NCBI GenBank assembly: GCA_025055575.1
Contig: JANWWP010000017.1
Span: 19,764 to 83,763 of the forward strand
Reading direction: 5' to 3'
Source of the DNA: Flavobacteriales bacterium
Lineage (GTDB): Bacteria; Bacteroidota; Bacteroidia; CAIKAF01
DNA: 64,000 nt
Below are positions 18,229-27,393 of the stretch, piece after piece; the first letter of the stretch is position 1; every line of letters starts with the position of its first letter. The translations under genes and the position numbers were made by a program. The notes under the pieces were generated by a model, which was not told the DNA's origin, did no database searches, and worked only from the letters and a program-made list of their open reading frames with translations.

Positions 18229-18657
18229 TTGCATATTGAAAGAAAGGACTTGCGCATTCCCAACTTTAAATATCCGTTGTCCTTTTTGGCTCTGACGCTC
18301 GTTCTTTTTCTGAGGACGGATTTACACCAAATCCTACGCGCGCCCATTCTTTGGCACCATTACTTAGAGCACAAGGCTCTGAATCCAGATTGCAGTTTTT
18401 GGGATTTTCTTAGCCTTCATTATGGTGGAATAATTTCCCATCCTGATGACAACCACCACGACCACGAAAATCTCCCCTTCAAGCCTTTTGACGCAAAAAT
18501 TCTTCATTTTTTCTCTACTCCTTTTGATTTGGATTCCCGGATCCTCGTCGGAAAGATTTTTGGTATAGAAAATCTCTTGAGGGATATCGTCTGCTTCTGC
18601 TTACCCGAGGGTTGGAGATCCAACATTTGGCAGCCCCCTAAATCAAATTCTATTTAA
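18229..18657 (+). CDS. Small His-rich protein upstream of metal efflux genes
   Basis: Up to 142 residues; no ATG is available, so the TTG at 18229 is provisional and later TTG codons are possible. A hydrophobic stretch (PLSFLALTLVLFL) could be a signal anchor. The central region LSLHYGG...HPDDNHHDHENLPFK (about 61-85) is His/Asp-rich, and the protein ends with a IWQPPK motif. I recall similar small proteins, with a HxYxxx(n)HDHxxLPFK core, next to heavy-metal RND pumps in Bacteroidota. A periplasmic metal-binding role is inferred. Confidence 0.6.
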   Translation: MHIERKDLRIPNFKYPLSFLALTLVLFLRTDLHQILRAPILWHHYLEHKALNPDCSFWDFLSLHYGGIISHPDDNHHDHENLPFKPFDAKILHFFSTPFDLDSRILVGKIFGIENLLRDIVCFCLPEGWRSNIWQPPKSNSI

Positions 18658-18763
18658 GAGAAAAAGAGGCCATTCAGCTCGAGAATTGCTGCATTAGCCT
18701 TCGGGAAATTCTCTCCTACCCCTCAATTTTTATTAAAGTATATCCCAAAATAACATTCTGGAT

Positions 18764-21700
18764 ATGTTTTCTAGATTAGTAAATTATTCAATTAAAAATA
18801 ATTACTTAGTATTAATAGGAATTTTTTTAGGTGTGATATGGGGCATCTGGGAAGCCCGTAACCTGGCGATTGATGCTGTCCCCGATATCACCAACAATCA
18901 GGTGCAGCTGATCACGACGGCCCCAGCCTTTAGCGCCGAGGACATGGAGCGTCTGGTCACCTTCCCACTGGAACAGGCCCTGCGCAACATTCCCGGGTTG
19001 ATGGAAATGCGCAGTTTTTCCCGGCTGGGTCTTTCAGTCATCACGCTTGTTTTCAATGACGAAACCGATGTGTATTGGGCCCGACAACAAATTTCAGAAC
19101 GTCTGCCACAAGCCCGGGAACAGTTGCCGGCCGGAGTGGCACCGCCATTTTTGGCGCCGGTCACCACCGGCCTGGGGGAGATTTTTCAATATGTTCTCAG
19201 GCCCGCTCCCGGATTTGAAAAACGATACGATGCCCTGGCCCTGCGCTCCATCCAGGACTGGGTGGTGCGCCGTCAACTGCTGGGAGTGCCTGGTGTGGCA
19301 GATGTCAGCAGCTTTGGCGGGCGGGTGCTGCAGTACGTGGTGAGCTACAACCCAGCGGTTCTAAAAACCTACGGCCTGTCGCCCGAAAATCTGGCGGAAG
19401 CCCTAAACCGGGCCAGTGGCGTTGCGGGCGGCGCTTATATTGAAAAAGGAAATAGGGCTTTTTTTCTGCGGGCTGATGGGCTTTTTAATACCCCACAGGA
19501 TATTGAAAACACCGTGGTGGGAATAAGTTCGGATGGCACGCCCATTCGAATTCGGAATGTGGCCAAAGTTCATACAGGCTTCGCCCTGCCTTACGGGGGC
19601 ATGGTCTACAACGACAGCCTGGAAGTGGCCGGCGGGATTGTGATGATGCTGAAAGGAGAAAACGGCAACCGGGTGGTTCAAAATGTGAAAAAAAGGATAG
19701 AGGAAATTCGAAGCACCCTGCCAGAAGGTGTGATTCTGGAACCGTTTCTAGACCGGAGCAGACTGGTGGGAAGTGTCCTGCGGACCGTTCGAAATAATCT
19801 TGTGGAAGGCGCCTTAATTGTTCTGGGAGTCCTTTCCATATTGTTAGGAAGCATCCGGGCCGGACTTATCGTGGCCTCAGTGATTCCTTTAGCCCTCCTC
19901 TTTGCGGTGGTGATGATGAAACACTTTGGCCTAAGCGGAAACCTAATGAGTCTGGGAGCGCTGGACTTTGGTTTGATTGTGGACGGTGCCGTGATCGTGG
20001 TGGAGGGGGTTCTGTATGGCCTGCATACGCATGTGTCGCGCCAGATGCACGGTTCAGAAAGAGCTTTTCTTGCAGATATTATTCAAAAATCCAGTGGGCG
20101 CCTTCTTCGCAGCGCCTTCTTCGGGCAATTGATCATACTGGCTGTGTATCTCCCCATCCTGAGCCTGGAGGGTATTGAAGGAAAAATGTTTCGACCCATG
20201 GCCCTCACTGTGATTTTTGCCCTGGCCGGAGCCTTCATTTTATCATTCACGTATGTTCCAGCCCTCACCACTCTGGTGCTTCGACGCGCTGACGGTCACC
20301 ATTCCGAAAAAGCTGAAAAGCTCTTGGGGCCTTTAGCGAAGTTCCAGTCCAAAATTCTGTTCTTTTTATTAAGAAGACCTTACTGGGTGGTGCTGGCATT
20401 GTTGTTCATGCTGCTCATATCAGTTAGCCTAATCCGTCGAATGGGAGGCGAATTTATTCCCACTTTGCCGGAGGGAGATTTAGCCATCGAGACACGGCTG
20501 ACCACGGGCAGCAGTTTAACTTCTTCCCTTGGAACAGTGAAGCAAGGGGCCGCTTTATTGCTTAAGAAATTTCCTGAAGTCCTTAGGGTGGTGAGCAAAA
20601 CAGGAACCGGCGAAATTCCAACAGATCCTATGCCAATGGAAGCCAGTGATATGATGGTGGTCCTGCGGGACAAATCGGAATGGGTATCGGCCAGAACTTG
20701 GGCGGATCTCATTTCACAAATTCAGGATTGTCTGAAAGGTATTCCCGGCGTTTATTTTTCTGTTCAATATCCTGTGGCCATGCGTTTTAATGAATTGTTG
20801 ACAGGGGCCCGGCAGGATGTAGTGTGCAAGGTGTTCGGCGAAAACCTGGATACCTTGGTAATGCTGGCCGAACAAATTGGACAGGAAGCGGAAAAGATTC
20901 CCGGGGTGGCCAGTGTCTATATTGAATCCTTGAAAGGCGCTTCCGAAATTCGAGTTCAAATACAGAGAGAGCAAGCCGCCCGATTAGGAGTGGACATGGG
21001 CTCCCTGGCCCTTGCTTTGAGCACGGCTTTTGCCGGCCAGCAAACCGGGATGTTATTTCAAAATGAACGGCGGCATCCTATCGTCCTCCGGCTCGATTCG
21101 GCACTCAGATCCGATTTGGAGACATTGGAAAGGCTGCCGGTGGCCACCAAGGCGGGAGGATGGGTGCCTCTGGGCCAGGTAGCTTCCATCTACGTTGGAG
21201 AGGGCATCCATCAAATCCAGCGCGAAGATGCCCGACGGCGAATTGTGGTGGGCTTTAATGTGTTGGAAGCAGATGTGGAATCGGTGGTGCAACAACTGCA
21301 AAGGCAATTGAGCCTTCATCCGCTGCCTGCAGGTTATACCCTGAAAATAGGGGGCGCCTATGAGCATCTGGTCTCGGCGCGGCGCCGCTTGTTTTTGGTA
21401 GTGCCCTTGGCTTTGGCTGTCATTTTTATTTTTTTATTCATGGCATTCAGGAGTTTATTGCCGGTCTGGATCGTGTTTTTAGCGGTTCCATTCTCTGCGG
21501 TGGGAGGCCTAATGGCTCTTTCCCTTCGTCACATGCCCTTCAGCATCAGCGGAGGGGTTGGTTTTGTCGTGCTTTTTGGGGTTTCTGTCCTCAATGGGAT
21601 TGTTTTAGTGAACGAAATCCGCCGCCTGATGTCGGAAGAAAAGTATTCCCTCTACAGAGCCGTGTTCAAAGCCAGCCAGATAAGACTTCGGCCCATTTTA

Positions 21701-21895
21701 ATTACCGCCCTGGTAGCCTCTCTTGGTTTTCTTCCTATGGCCATCAGCACCGGCAACGGAGCTGAGGTGCAACGTCCATTGGCCACGGTTGTCATTGGCG
21801 GACTAATGATTTCCACCTTCCTGACGCTCATTTTGTTACCCTTTTTCTTTATTATTTTCTCAAAATTATTTAAAACTAAAACAGAAAATCATTAA
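18764..21895 (+). CDS. CusA/CzcA-family heavy-metal efflux RND transporter
   Basis: 1043-residue inner-membrane proton antiporter of the HME-RND class with 12 transmembrane helices and two large periplasmic loops. The family signature DAVPDITNNQVQ is at 37-48. The TM4 proton-relay motif DFGLIVDGAVIVVEG holds Asp401, Asp407 and Glu414, which matches the divalent-cation (Co/Zn/Cd) CzcA pattern rather than the monovalent CusA pattern. The adaptor gene follows 45 bp downstream. There is no TolC-like gene in this cluster. Confidence 0.94.
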   Translation: MFSRLVNYSIKNNYLVLIGIFLGVIWGIWEARNLAIDAVPDITNNQVQLITTAPAFSAEDMERLVTFPLEQALRNIPGLMEMRSFSRLGLSVITLVFNDETDVYWARQQISERLPQAREQLPAGVAPPFLAPVTTGLGEIFQYVLRPAPGFEKRYDALALRSIQDWVVRRQLLGVPGVADVSSFGGRVLQYVVSYNPAVLKTYGLSPENLAEALNRASGVAGGAYIEKGNRAFFLRADGLFNTPQDIENTVVGISSDGTPIRIRNVAKVHTGFALPYGGMVYNDSLEVAGGIVMMLKGENGNRVVQNVKKRIEEIRSTLPEGVILEPFLDRSRLVGSVLRTVRNNLVEGALIVLGVLSILLGSIRAGLIVASVIPLALLFAVVMMKHFGLSGNLMSLGALDFGLIVDGAVIVVEGVLYGLHTHVSRQMHGSERAFLADIIQKSSGRLLRSAFFGQLIILAVYLPILSLEGIEGKMFRPMALTVIFALAGAFILSFTYVPALTTLVLRRADGHHSEKAEKLLGPLAKFQSKILFFLLRRPYWVVLALLFMLLISVSLIRRMGGEFIPTLPEGDLAIETRLTTGSSLTSSLGTVKQGAALLLKKFPEVLRVVSKTGTGEIPTDPMPMEASDMMVVLRDKSEWVSARTWADLISQIQDCLKGIPGVYFSVQYPVAMRFNELLTGARQDVVCKVFGENLDTLVMLAEQIGQEAEKIPGVASVYIESLKGASEIRVQIQREQAARLGVDMGSLALALSTAFAGQQTGMLFQNERRHPIVLRLDSALRSDLETLERLPVATKAGGWVPLGQVASIYVGEGIHQIQREDARRRIVVGFNVLEADVESVVQQLQRQLSLHPLPAGYTLKIGGAYEHLVSARRRLFLVVPLALAVIFIFLFMAFRSLLPVWIVFLAVPFSAVGGLMALSLRHMPFSISGGVGFVVLFGVSVLNGIVLVNEIRRLMSEEKYSLYRAVFKASQIRLRPILITALVASLGFLPMAISTGNGAEVQRPLATVVIGGLMISTFLTLILLPFFFIIFSKLFKTKTENH

Positions 21896-21940
21896 TATTT
21901 TTAGTTTTTATCATAGTTTGATTTATTATAATTCAAAAAA

Positions 21941-23101
21941 ATGGAAAAAAAAGTATATTTAGCAGTCCTTTTTAACTTTATTATTTTTTGTTTAATTTTT
22001 ACTTTGAGTTGCAGAAAAAATCTCTCCCAATTATCCTCCACCCCGGAGGCGCCAAAAACCGACACAATTAAGCCGGGTCCACCCGGCAATTTAATTCTCA
22101 ACCACCTGCATTTGGGAAAATGGGTGCCATGCTCCTTCTCTTCTTTTTTCCAATCCGATGGCGTGGCTGAGTTGGTGCCTTCCGCAAGGATAAGCTTGTC
22201 TGCGCCGGTTTCTGGCCGGGTGGCTGAGTTATTTATCAGACCAGGCATGTCCGTGAAAAAAGGTCAGGTTCTGGCTGTGTTGGAAAGCATAGAATATATT
22301 AACATTCAAAAGGATTACCTTACCGAAAAATACATTTTAACCCAGGTAGAAAGTGAATATAATCGGCAGAAATCACTAATTTCAATGCGCACGGTAAGTG
22401 AAAAATCATTCGAAGAAATTGAAGCCCGCCTGGGCAGCCAGAAAGCCTCACTGAAAGCGTTGGAAGAAAAGTTGCGTTGCATGGGCATAGAACCTTCGGG
22501 CGTTCAGGAATCCAATCTCAGCAGAAAATTGCTTTTACGCGCCCCTTCCAATGGCCTGGTGGCTTCGGTACAGGTCCATATGGGCAAACAAGTAACCCCC
22601 CAGGAAGCGCTCTGTGAATTGTGGGATCTTGCAGGGATACAGCTCAAATTTCTGGTATTTGGAGACGATCTTCAAGGGGTCTCTGTGGGGCAACCAATAG
22701 AGGCCTGGAGCACTTTTTCCCCGGAAACGAAATGGAAAGGACGGGTGGAATATGTGGGGGCAATGTCTGAAAAGGAAAAATACACACCCGTGTATTGTTC
22801 TTTAATGGAAGGAGGTCAGGAAATACGCCCGGGCTGGCCGGTTTCGGCCCGTTTTTTCAATGCGCCAAAACCCGCCTGGAAAGTTCCAAACGGGGCGCTG
22901 GTTTTTTTAGGAGAACGCTCCTTAATTTTTAAAAGCAAAGCGCTGGGGCAATTTGAGCCCATACCTGTCAAAGTGCTCCAGCTTGGTAAAGATTCCAGTA
23001 TAATCAAATGTCTTGAAAAAGCCTGCTCGGATGATGACATTTTCTTATTCTCACAGGCCAATGTTTTATACGGCATATTAAAATCTGGTAGTGCGGATTA
23101 A
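21941..23101 (+). CDS. RND efflux periplasmic adaptor lipoprotein
   Basis: 386-residue membrane fusion protein. A lipoprotein signal ends with FTLSC (Cys24). A barrel-sandwich half (VSGRVAELFIRPGMSVKKGQVLAVLES) leads into an alpha-helical hairpin (about 105-180), then the second lipoyl half (LLLRAPSNGLVASVQVHMGKQV), beta-barrel and membrane-proximal domains. It links the CzcA-type pump to an outer-membrane channel encoded elsewhere. The first 70 bp are notably A/T-rich. Confidence 0.92.
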   Translation: MEKKVYLAVLFNFIIFCLIFTLSCRKNLSQLSSTPEAPKTDTIKPGPPGNLILNHLHLGKWVPCSFSSFFQSDGVAELVPSARISLSAPVSGRVAELFIRPGMSVKKGQVLAVLESIEYINIQKDYLTEKYILTQVESEYNRQKSLISMRTVSEKSFEEIEARLGSQKASLKALEEKLRCMGIEPSGVQESNLSRKLLLRAPSNGLVASVQVHMGKQVTPQEALCELWDLAGIQLKFLVFGDDLQGVSVGQPIEAWSTFSPETKWKGRVEYVGAMSEKEKYTPVYCSLMEGGQEIRPGWPVSARFFNAPKPAWKVPNGALVFLGERSLIFKSKALGQFEPIPVKVLQLGKDSSIIKCLEKACSDDDIFLFSQANVLYGILKSGSAD

Positions 23102-23151
23102 TGGAGGGGCCAGGTGCTTCACTTTCCAGTATTAATCCTTACATTTGAAAA

Positions 23152-24453
23152 ATGGGGTGGATTTCCGGCGCAGTTTGGCTTGTGTTGTGCGGCGCCTGGA
23201 TCATGTGGGCAGGCCGCCATCTGACGCCCCGTGTCTCGCAACGTTGGCTGGGAGGGCTGTGGGCGTTAAAAATAGCCGCGGGGTTTGCGATATGGTGGAT
23301 TTATGCCCATTACTATTCGGATGAAAAAACAGGAGACATTATCTCCTATCATGCGGATGGTTTAGAGCTGCGAAAAATTTTCTGGCAGTCGCCCTTAAAA
23401 TACGTTCAGGTATTGTTGGGGATGCACAACAACTATGAGGAAGAATTTGCCCCACTCTACAACACCATGCGCTATTGGTACGAGGAATGGAAAGGCAGCA
23501 ACCTGATCATTGAACCGCGGAACATGATCCGTCTCAGTTCCCTGGTAGGCTTGCTGACGGGCGGCTGGATTTTCTCACACATTGTGGTTTTTTCCTGTTT
23601 GGCCATGCTGGGGATTTTGTTTTTGACAGCCGGATTTCGGAGCGCTGGCATTTTTTCGGACGAACGGTGGCTGATGGCCGGCGCCACCTTAGCGCCATCG
23701 GCATTGGCCTGGACTTCGGCCCCCATGCGCGAGGCGCCTATGATGCTGGGTTTGGGTATGGCTGTGGCGGGCGCCGTGTGGGTCCGTAGAAACCTTTCAT
23801 TCAAGGCTTTTGCTACGCTTCTTGGTGGTTTTTGGTGGCTGGCTTATTTTAAAACTCATGTGGCTCTGACTTTATTTATGCCGGTTGTATTGTATTTGCT
23901 AGCACCTGCTGACCGACGCCAAGCCCTGGTATTATATGGAGGCTCCCTTCTGGCGCTCCTGATATTTCTCTACGCCACCCCGTCAGGCGCCTTCGTTTTG
24001 AAAGTGGTAGCCAAAAAGCGGATAGATTTTATCCATGTGGCTGAGGTGTGGGAGGCCCGCAGCCGCATTCCGGTGCCGGAAGTCCCCCAACGTTTGGAAC
24101 AACTTCCACAAAGTGTGGCCCACGCCCTCACCAATACCTTTTTTCAACCTATGCCCTGGCGGGTCAAGGGCCTGCTGGACAGCTTGGCTTTGGGAGAAAA
24201 CATTTTGTTTTCTGCCCTTTTGGCTTTATCGCTCTGGCGGATCTGGCGGTTCCAGAATTTACCACTGAATTTTGTGATGCTGGTGGTTCTGTTCAGTTTT
24301 TTTCAGGCCTTACTGATAGGGCTTACCACTTCTGTCGCCGGTGCCATAGTGCGCTATAAATGCAGCATTCTGGCGATACTTACGCCTTTTCTTTTGTTAA
24401 GCCTCCAGCCAAAAAATGCGAGAGAAACAAAAAATCTCAAAACCGATGAATGA
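23152..24453 (+). CDS. Polytopic membrane protein of unknown function
   Basis: 433 residues with about ten transmembrane segments. After the second segment is a polar loop (YYSDEKTGDIISYHADGLELRK) reminiscent of the acidic first loop of GT39/GT83-like enzymes, but no catalytic motif is certain. It starts 50 bp after the adaptor gene, so it may be in the same transcript; a functional link to metal efflux is not obvious. Its end overlaps the convergent mevalonate kinase gene by 17 bp. Confidence 0.72.
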   Translation: MGWISGAVWLVLCGAWIMWAGRHLTPRVSQRWLGGLWALKIAAGFAIWWIYAHYYSDEKTGDIISYHADGLELRKIFWQSPLKYVQVLLGMHNNYEEEFAPLYNTMRYWYEEWKGSNLIIEPRNMIRLSSLVGLLTGGWIFSHIVVFSCLAMLGILFLTAGFRSAGIFSDERWLMAGATLAPSALAWTSAPMREAPMMLGLGMAVAGAVWVRRNLSFKAFATLLGGFWWLAYFKTHVALTLFMPVVLYLLAPADRRQALVLYGGSLLALLIFLYATPSGAFVLKVVAKKRIDFIHVAEVWEARSRIPVPEVPQRLEQLPQSVAHALTNTFFQPMPWRVKGLLDSLALGENILFSALLALSLWRIWRFQNLPLNFVMLVVLFSFFQALLIGLTTSVAGAIVRYKCSILAILTPFLLLSLQPKNARETKNLKTDE

Positions 24454-25384
24454 CGGTGATGGCGTATCCGTCAAGTTCCTTCCGGGCTTTTTCAAGATCT
24501 TCCGTAAAACCTAGCAGATAACCGCCACCGCCCGAACCGCACAACTTCAGGTAATAAGCCTCTGTTTCCAGACCGCGCTGCCACACTTTTTTGAATTTGC
24601 CCGGAATCATAGGGGTGAGATAGCTGAGCAGAAAGCGGCTCAGGTCTTTGACGTTGGCCAAAAGCTCCCGGGTCTCCCCTTTCAGAAAGGCTTTAATGCA
24701 ATTGTCGTTAAATGGAATCATCTCCTTTTTCAGGAGTTTAAGGAATCCTTTTTCTTTCCGGCATTTATCCAGGAAAAGATTGACGAGCGGCTTGGTGTTG
24801 CCGGGCGTCCCCGTGTTGATCAGGAAGATTCCACCCTTGCCGTTCAGACGCGATTCCGGGATGCCCACCGCATCAATGGCCGATTTGTTACGAATGAGAA
24901 GTGGGTGTTCTAAGTAACAAATTAAGGGGTCGATGCCCGAACTGGTGCCATGAAAATAGCTTTCCATGGCGGCCAGGTGGTTTTTCAATGTGAGAATTTG
25001 ATCCCCTGTTATGGACTCGTCGTTATAAATTTTATCAAAAGCGTACCTGTCATACACCGCCGCCACCAAGGCGCCGGAACTCCCCACCCCAAAGCCCTGC
25101 GGTATGGTGCTGTCAAAAATCAAACCTCTTTCTACATCACGCTCCAAGGCTTCAATATCCAACCGAAAGCCCAGGGAACCTTCCTCCTGTTTTTTCCTTA
25201 AAAAAGCCGCATATTCTTTGAGGCTAAGGTTGGAGGCACGGGCCTCCTCTTCCGTCAAATTGGAGGAGCTGAAGGCCAGTTTGCCTTTATAAAAATCGAA
25301 GGGAATGGAAAGCCCCATAGAGTTGTGAATGAGACTGTATTCCCCAAACAAGAGGATTTTAGATTTGAAAGTGTCTCTTTTCAT
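24437..25384 (-). CDS. mvk: Mevalonate kinase (GHMP family)
   Basis: 315 residues. Phosphorylates mevalonate with ATP. GHMP motifs: motif 1 KILLFGEYSLIHNSMGLSIP near the N-terminus; motif 2 GFGVGSSGALVAAVY at about 97-111; catalytic Asp in GTSSGIDPLICY; motif 3 KLCGSGGGGYLLGF near the C-terminus. The GTxSGID motif and Gly-rich motif 3 favour mevalonate kinase over galactokinase or homoserine kinase. Last gene of the mevalonate operon, 4 bp after mvaD. Confidence 0.88.
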   Translation of the reverse strand: MKRDTFKSKILLFGEYSLIHNSMGLSIPFDFYKGKLAFSSSNLTEEEARASNLSLKEYAAFLRKKQEEGSLGFRLDIEALERDVERGLIFDSTIPQGFGVGSSGALVAAVYDRYAFDKIYNDESITGDQILTLKNHLAAMESYFHGTSSGIDPLICYLEHPLLIRNKSAIDAVGIPESRLNGKGGIFLINTGTPGNTKPLVNLFLDKCRKEKGFLKLLKKEMIPFNDNCIKAFLKGETRELLANVKDLSRFLLSYLTPMIPGKFKKVWQRGLETEAYYLKLCGSGGGGYLLGFTEDLEKARKELDGYAITVIHRF

Positions 25385-25388
25385 GGTT

Positions 25389-26483
25389 TCAGAGGATTCT
25401 TTCGGGCCCTGTACCTTCCTTATCTTGAATGATGTCTTCGGGACGCAAATTTAAACCGGATTTGGATATTAAGAAGTCATTAACATTTTCCTTTTCACTG
25501 TCCGGAAAAAGGAGATGCAAATTGGGCCCTGCGTCCAGGGTGAAGGTGACTCGGCATCCGGTGTTGGCACGGAAGGCTTTTAACGCATCCAACAGCGCAA
25601 GGGTGGTGGGTTTCATTAAAATAAACCACGGCCGGGAGGTCATCATCATAGCGTGCAAGGACAGCGCTTCGTGTTCAGTGATAAATGAAAAGGTCTCCCA
25701 GTCTCCAGAGACCAGGGCCATTTTCATCCTTTCAATATTCTGAAAAGCCTGGCGGAAACGCTCAGCAGCGTAAGGATGCCCATTCATAAGGCCATGGCCT
25801 GCGCGGCTGCTTACGGCTTTTTCCTGTCGATCGCACACCACAATCCAGTCGTTTAGACCCCGGAACTCCGGGTGAATATTCCATGAGACGGGAAAGGCTT
25901 CTTCGTCCGAGGATTTTTCTTCTAAAGGATGCTTTCCCCACAAGACAAAACCACCATACACAGAGCGGGAAGCGCTGCCCGAAGCCAGGCGCGAAAGGCG
26001 CGAGGCTTCGCTGAAAAAGTCTTCTTTTTTGGCTAAGGCGCCCGTGCATTCGTTTTCCAGTGTGCATAAAGCCAGGCAAAACGCGCTCATTCCGGAAGCT
26101 GAAGATGCAATACCCGCCGAATGCGGAAAGGTATTCCGCGAACGCACCCACAAGTGCTTTCCCTTGAGAAAAGGCTTTTGCGGCAGGAGGGATTGACAAA
26201 ATGTTTTCAGCTTGTCTTCAAAAGCAGGCTTAGGCTGGCCGTCCAAAAGAAAAGATACCTCCATGGCACCGCTTTCGGACTCCGTGCAGACCACTTCCGT
26301 TTCCGTGTAACAAGCAGAAAGGGTGATGCTCAGGGAAGGATTGGCCGGCAGCTGTCCTTCAAATTTTCCCCAATATTTCACCAGCGCAATGTTGGAAGGA
26401 CTTTTCCAGGCAGTGCGCACTAAAATTTGGGAGGGATCAGGAAACCGGGCTAACGAAGCGCTGGGCCATTCACTCTGTGTCAT
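25389..26483 (-). CDS. mvaD: Diphosphomevalonate decarboxylase family protein
   Basis: 364 residues from the ATG at 26483 (an alternative ATG is at 26495). It performs ATP-dependent decarboxylation of mevalonate 5-diphosphate to IPP. Signatures: SNIALVKYWGK, SSASGMSAFCLAL, GSASRSVYGGFVLW and TLDAGPN, whose Asp is the catalytic base. Related enzymes in some lineages use mevalonate 3,5-bisphosphate or 3-phosphorylate mevalonate, so exact substrate use is not proved. Its start overlaps the preceding kinase gene by 14 bp. Confidence 0.9.
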   Translation of the reverse strand: MTQSEWPSASLARFPDPSQILVRTAWKSPSNIALVKYWGKFEGQLPANPSLSITLSACYTETEVVCTESESGAMEVSFLLDGQPKPAFEDKLKTFCQSLLPQKPFLKGKHLWVRSRNTFPHSAGIASSASGMSAFCLALCTLENECTGALAKKEDFFSEASRLSRLASGSASRSVYGGFVLWGKHPLEEKSSDEEAFPVSWNIHPEFRGLNDWIVVCDRQEKAVSSRAGHGLMNGHPYAAERFRQAFQNIERMKMALVSGDWETFSFITEHEALSLHAMMMTSRPWFILMKPTTLALLDALKAFRANTGCRVTFTLDAGPNLHLLFPDSEKENVNDFLISKSGLNLRPEDIIQDKEGTGPERIL

Positions 26484-27393
26484 AAATAAATTCATGATAT
26501 TGAAACACTGGCCATAGATTGCGGGTTTCAAAATAGTTTTTTACTTCTTCAGGAGGTCTTTTGGTGTATGCCAGAAGGAAATCGCCACCCCATGCACCCA
26601 GGGATTTGACCACTCCCTCAAAGTCTTGAAATTGCAGAACCTGTATGGGAGTTTTCTGTATTAACAACCCAATTTGGTTTTCATGTTCTTTAAGAACTTC
26701 AGAGGCTGTTTCGAAATCGGAAGCTTTCAGAAAAGCTTGCGTGAGGGCCGAAATTCTCTCCACTATCTCCTTTTTTTTATTGGACGACACCTGACGATAA
26801 CGATGGATTTCATCGGAGGAGGACTGTTTTCGGCCAGAATACACAAAATAAAAATACCGTCGGACTTCAGGTGCAATGGAAACCGGCGCCACAAAGGGAT
26901 TAGATACCTGCGTGCGCTGATACAAAATCGGACCTTTAGCGAAGGCACAGGCCACGTCATAGCCCGATCCGCCGAAAGTATCGGCCTGCAGAAGATAGGG
27001 GTTCACCCCGGAAAAAGCGGCCAGAAGAGCCAGCAAAGTGGCGCTGCTGCCCAAGCCCCAAAAACGCGGATAATCCGTGGCAGTGGAAATCTTGGAAGAA
27101 AGAAATAAATTCCTTTGACCCGACAAAATCCGAGCGCTGGAAAGAATATGACCCAGCCGCCTAGCCAGTTCGGAATCGGTGGTTTCTACCACCTGAAGCT
27201 GCTTGTCAAAAACAGCCTGAAACCAGAGCTCCCCTTGGTCTTTAGCTTCCCAATGGAGCGACTCCGAAATATTTTTTTCCCAACGCATGCTTTGGCCAAA
27301 CACCACCGGTAGAGCCACACTTAAAGCCCCATCCAGAATGGCATACTCCCCCATGAGCAAAACCTTCCCCCGGGCCTGGAGTATTTCTGGCAT
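26470..27393 (-). CDS. GHMP kinase with GYDVA motif, probable phosphomevalonate kinase
   Basis: 307 residues. Motif 1 RGKVLLMGEYAILDG; motif 2 FWGLGSSATLLALLAAF; a GGSGYDVACAFAKG segment in place of the mevalonate-kinase SGID motif; motif 3 LGAWGGDFLLAY near the C-terminus. This corresponds to what is called the GYDIA family of GHMP kinases in Bacteroidota, whose substrate I do not know to be established. Position between HMG-CoA reductase and the decarboxylase makes phosphomevalonate kinase the best guess. Stop of mvaA and its ATG share one base (TGATG). Confidence 0.82.
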   Translation of the reverse strand: MPEILQARGKVLLMGEYAILDGALSVALPVVFGQSMRWEKNISESLHWEAKDQGELWFQAVFDKQLQVVETTDSELARRLGHILSSARILSGQRNLFLSSKISTATDYPRFWGLGSSATLLALLAAFSGVNPYLLQADTFGGSGYDVACAFAKGPILYQRTQVSNPFVAPVSIAPEVRRYFYFVYSGRKQSSSDEIHRYRQVSSNKKKEIVERISALTQAFLKASDFETASEVLKEHENQIGLLIQKTPIQVLQFQDFEGVVKSLGAWGGDFLLAYTKRPPEEVKNYFETRNLWPVFQYHEFIYDTE

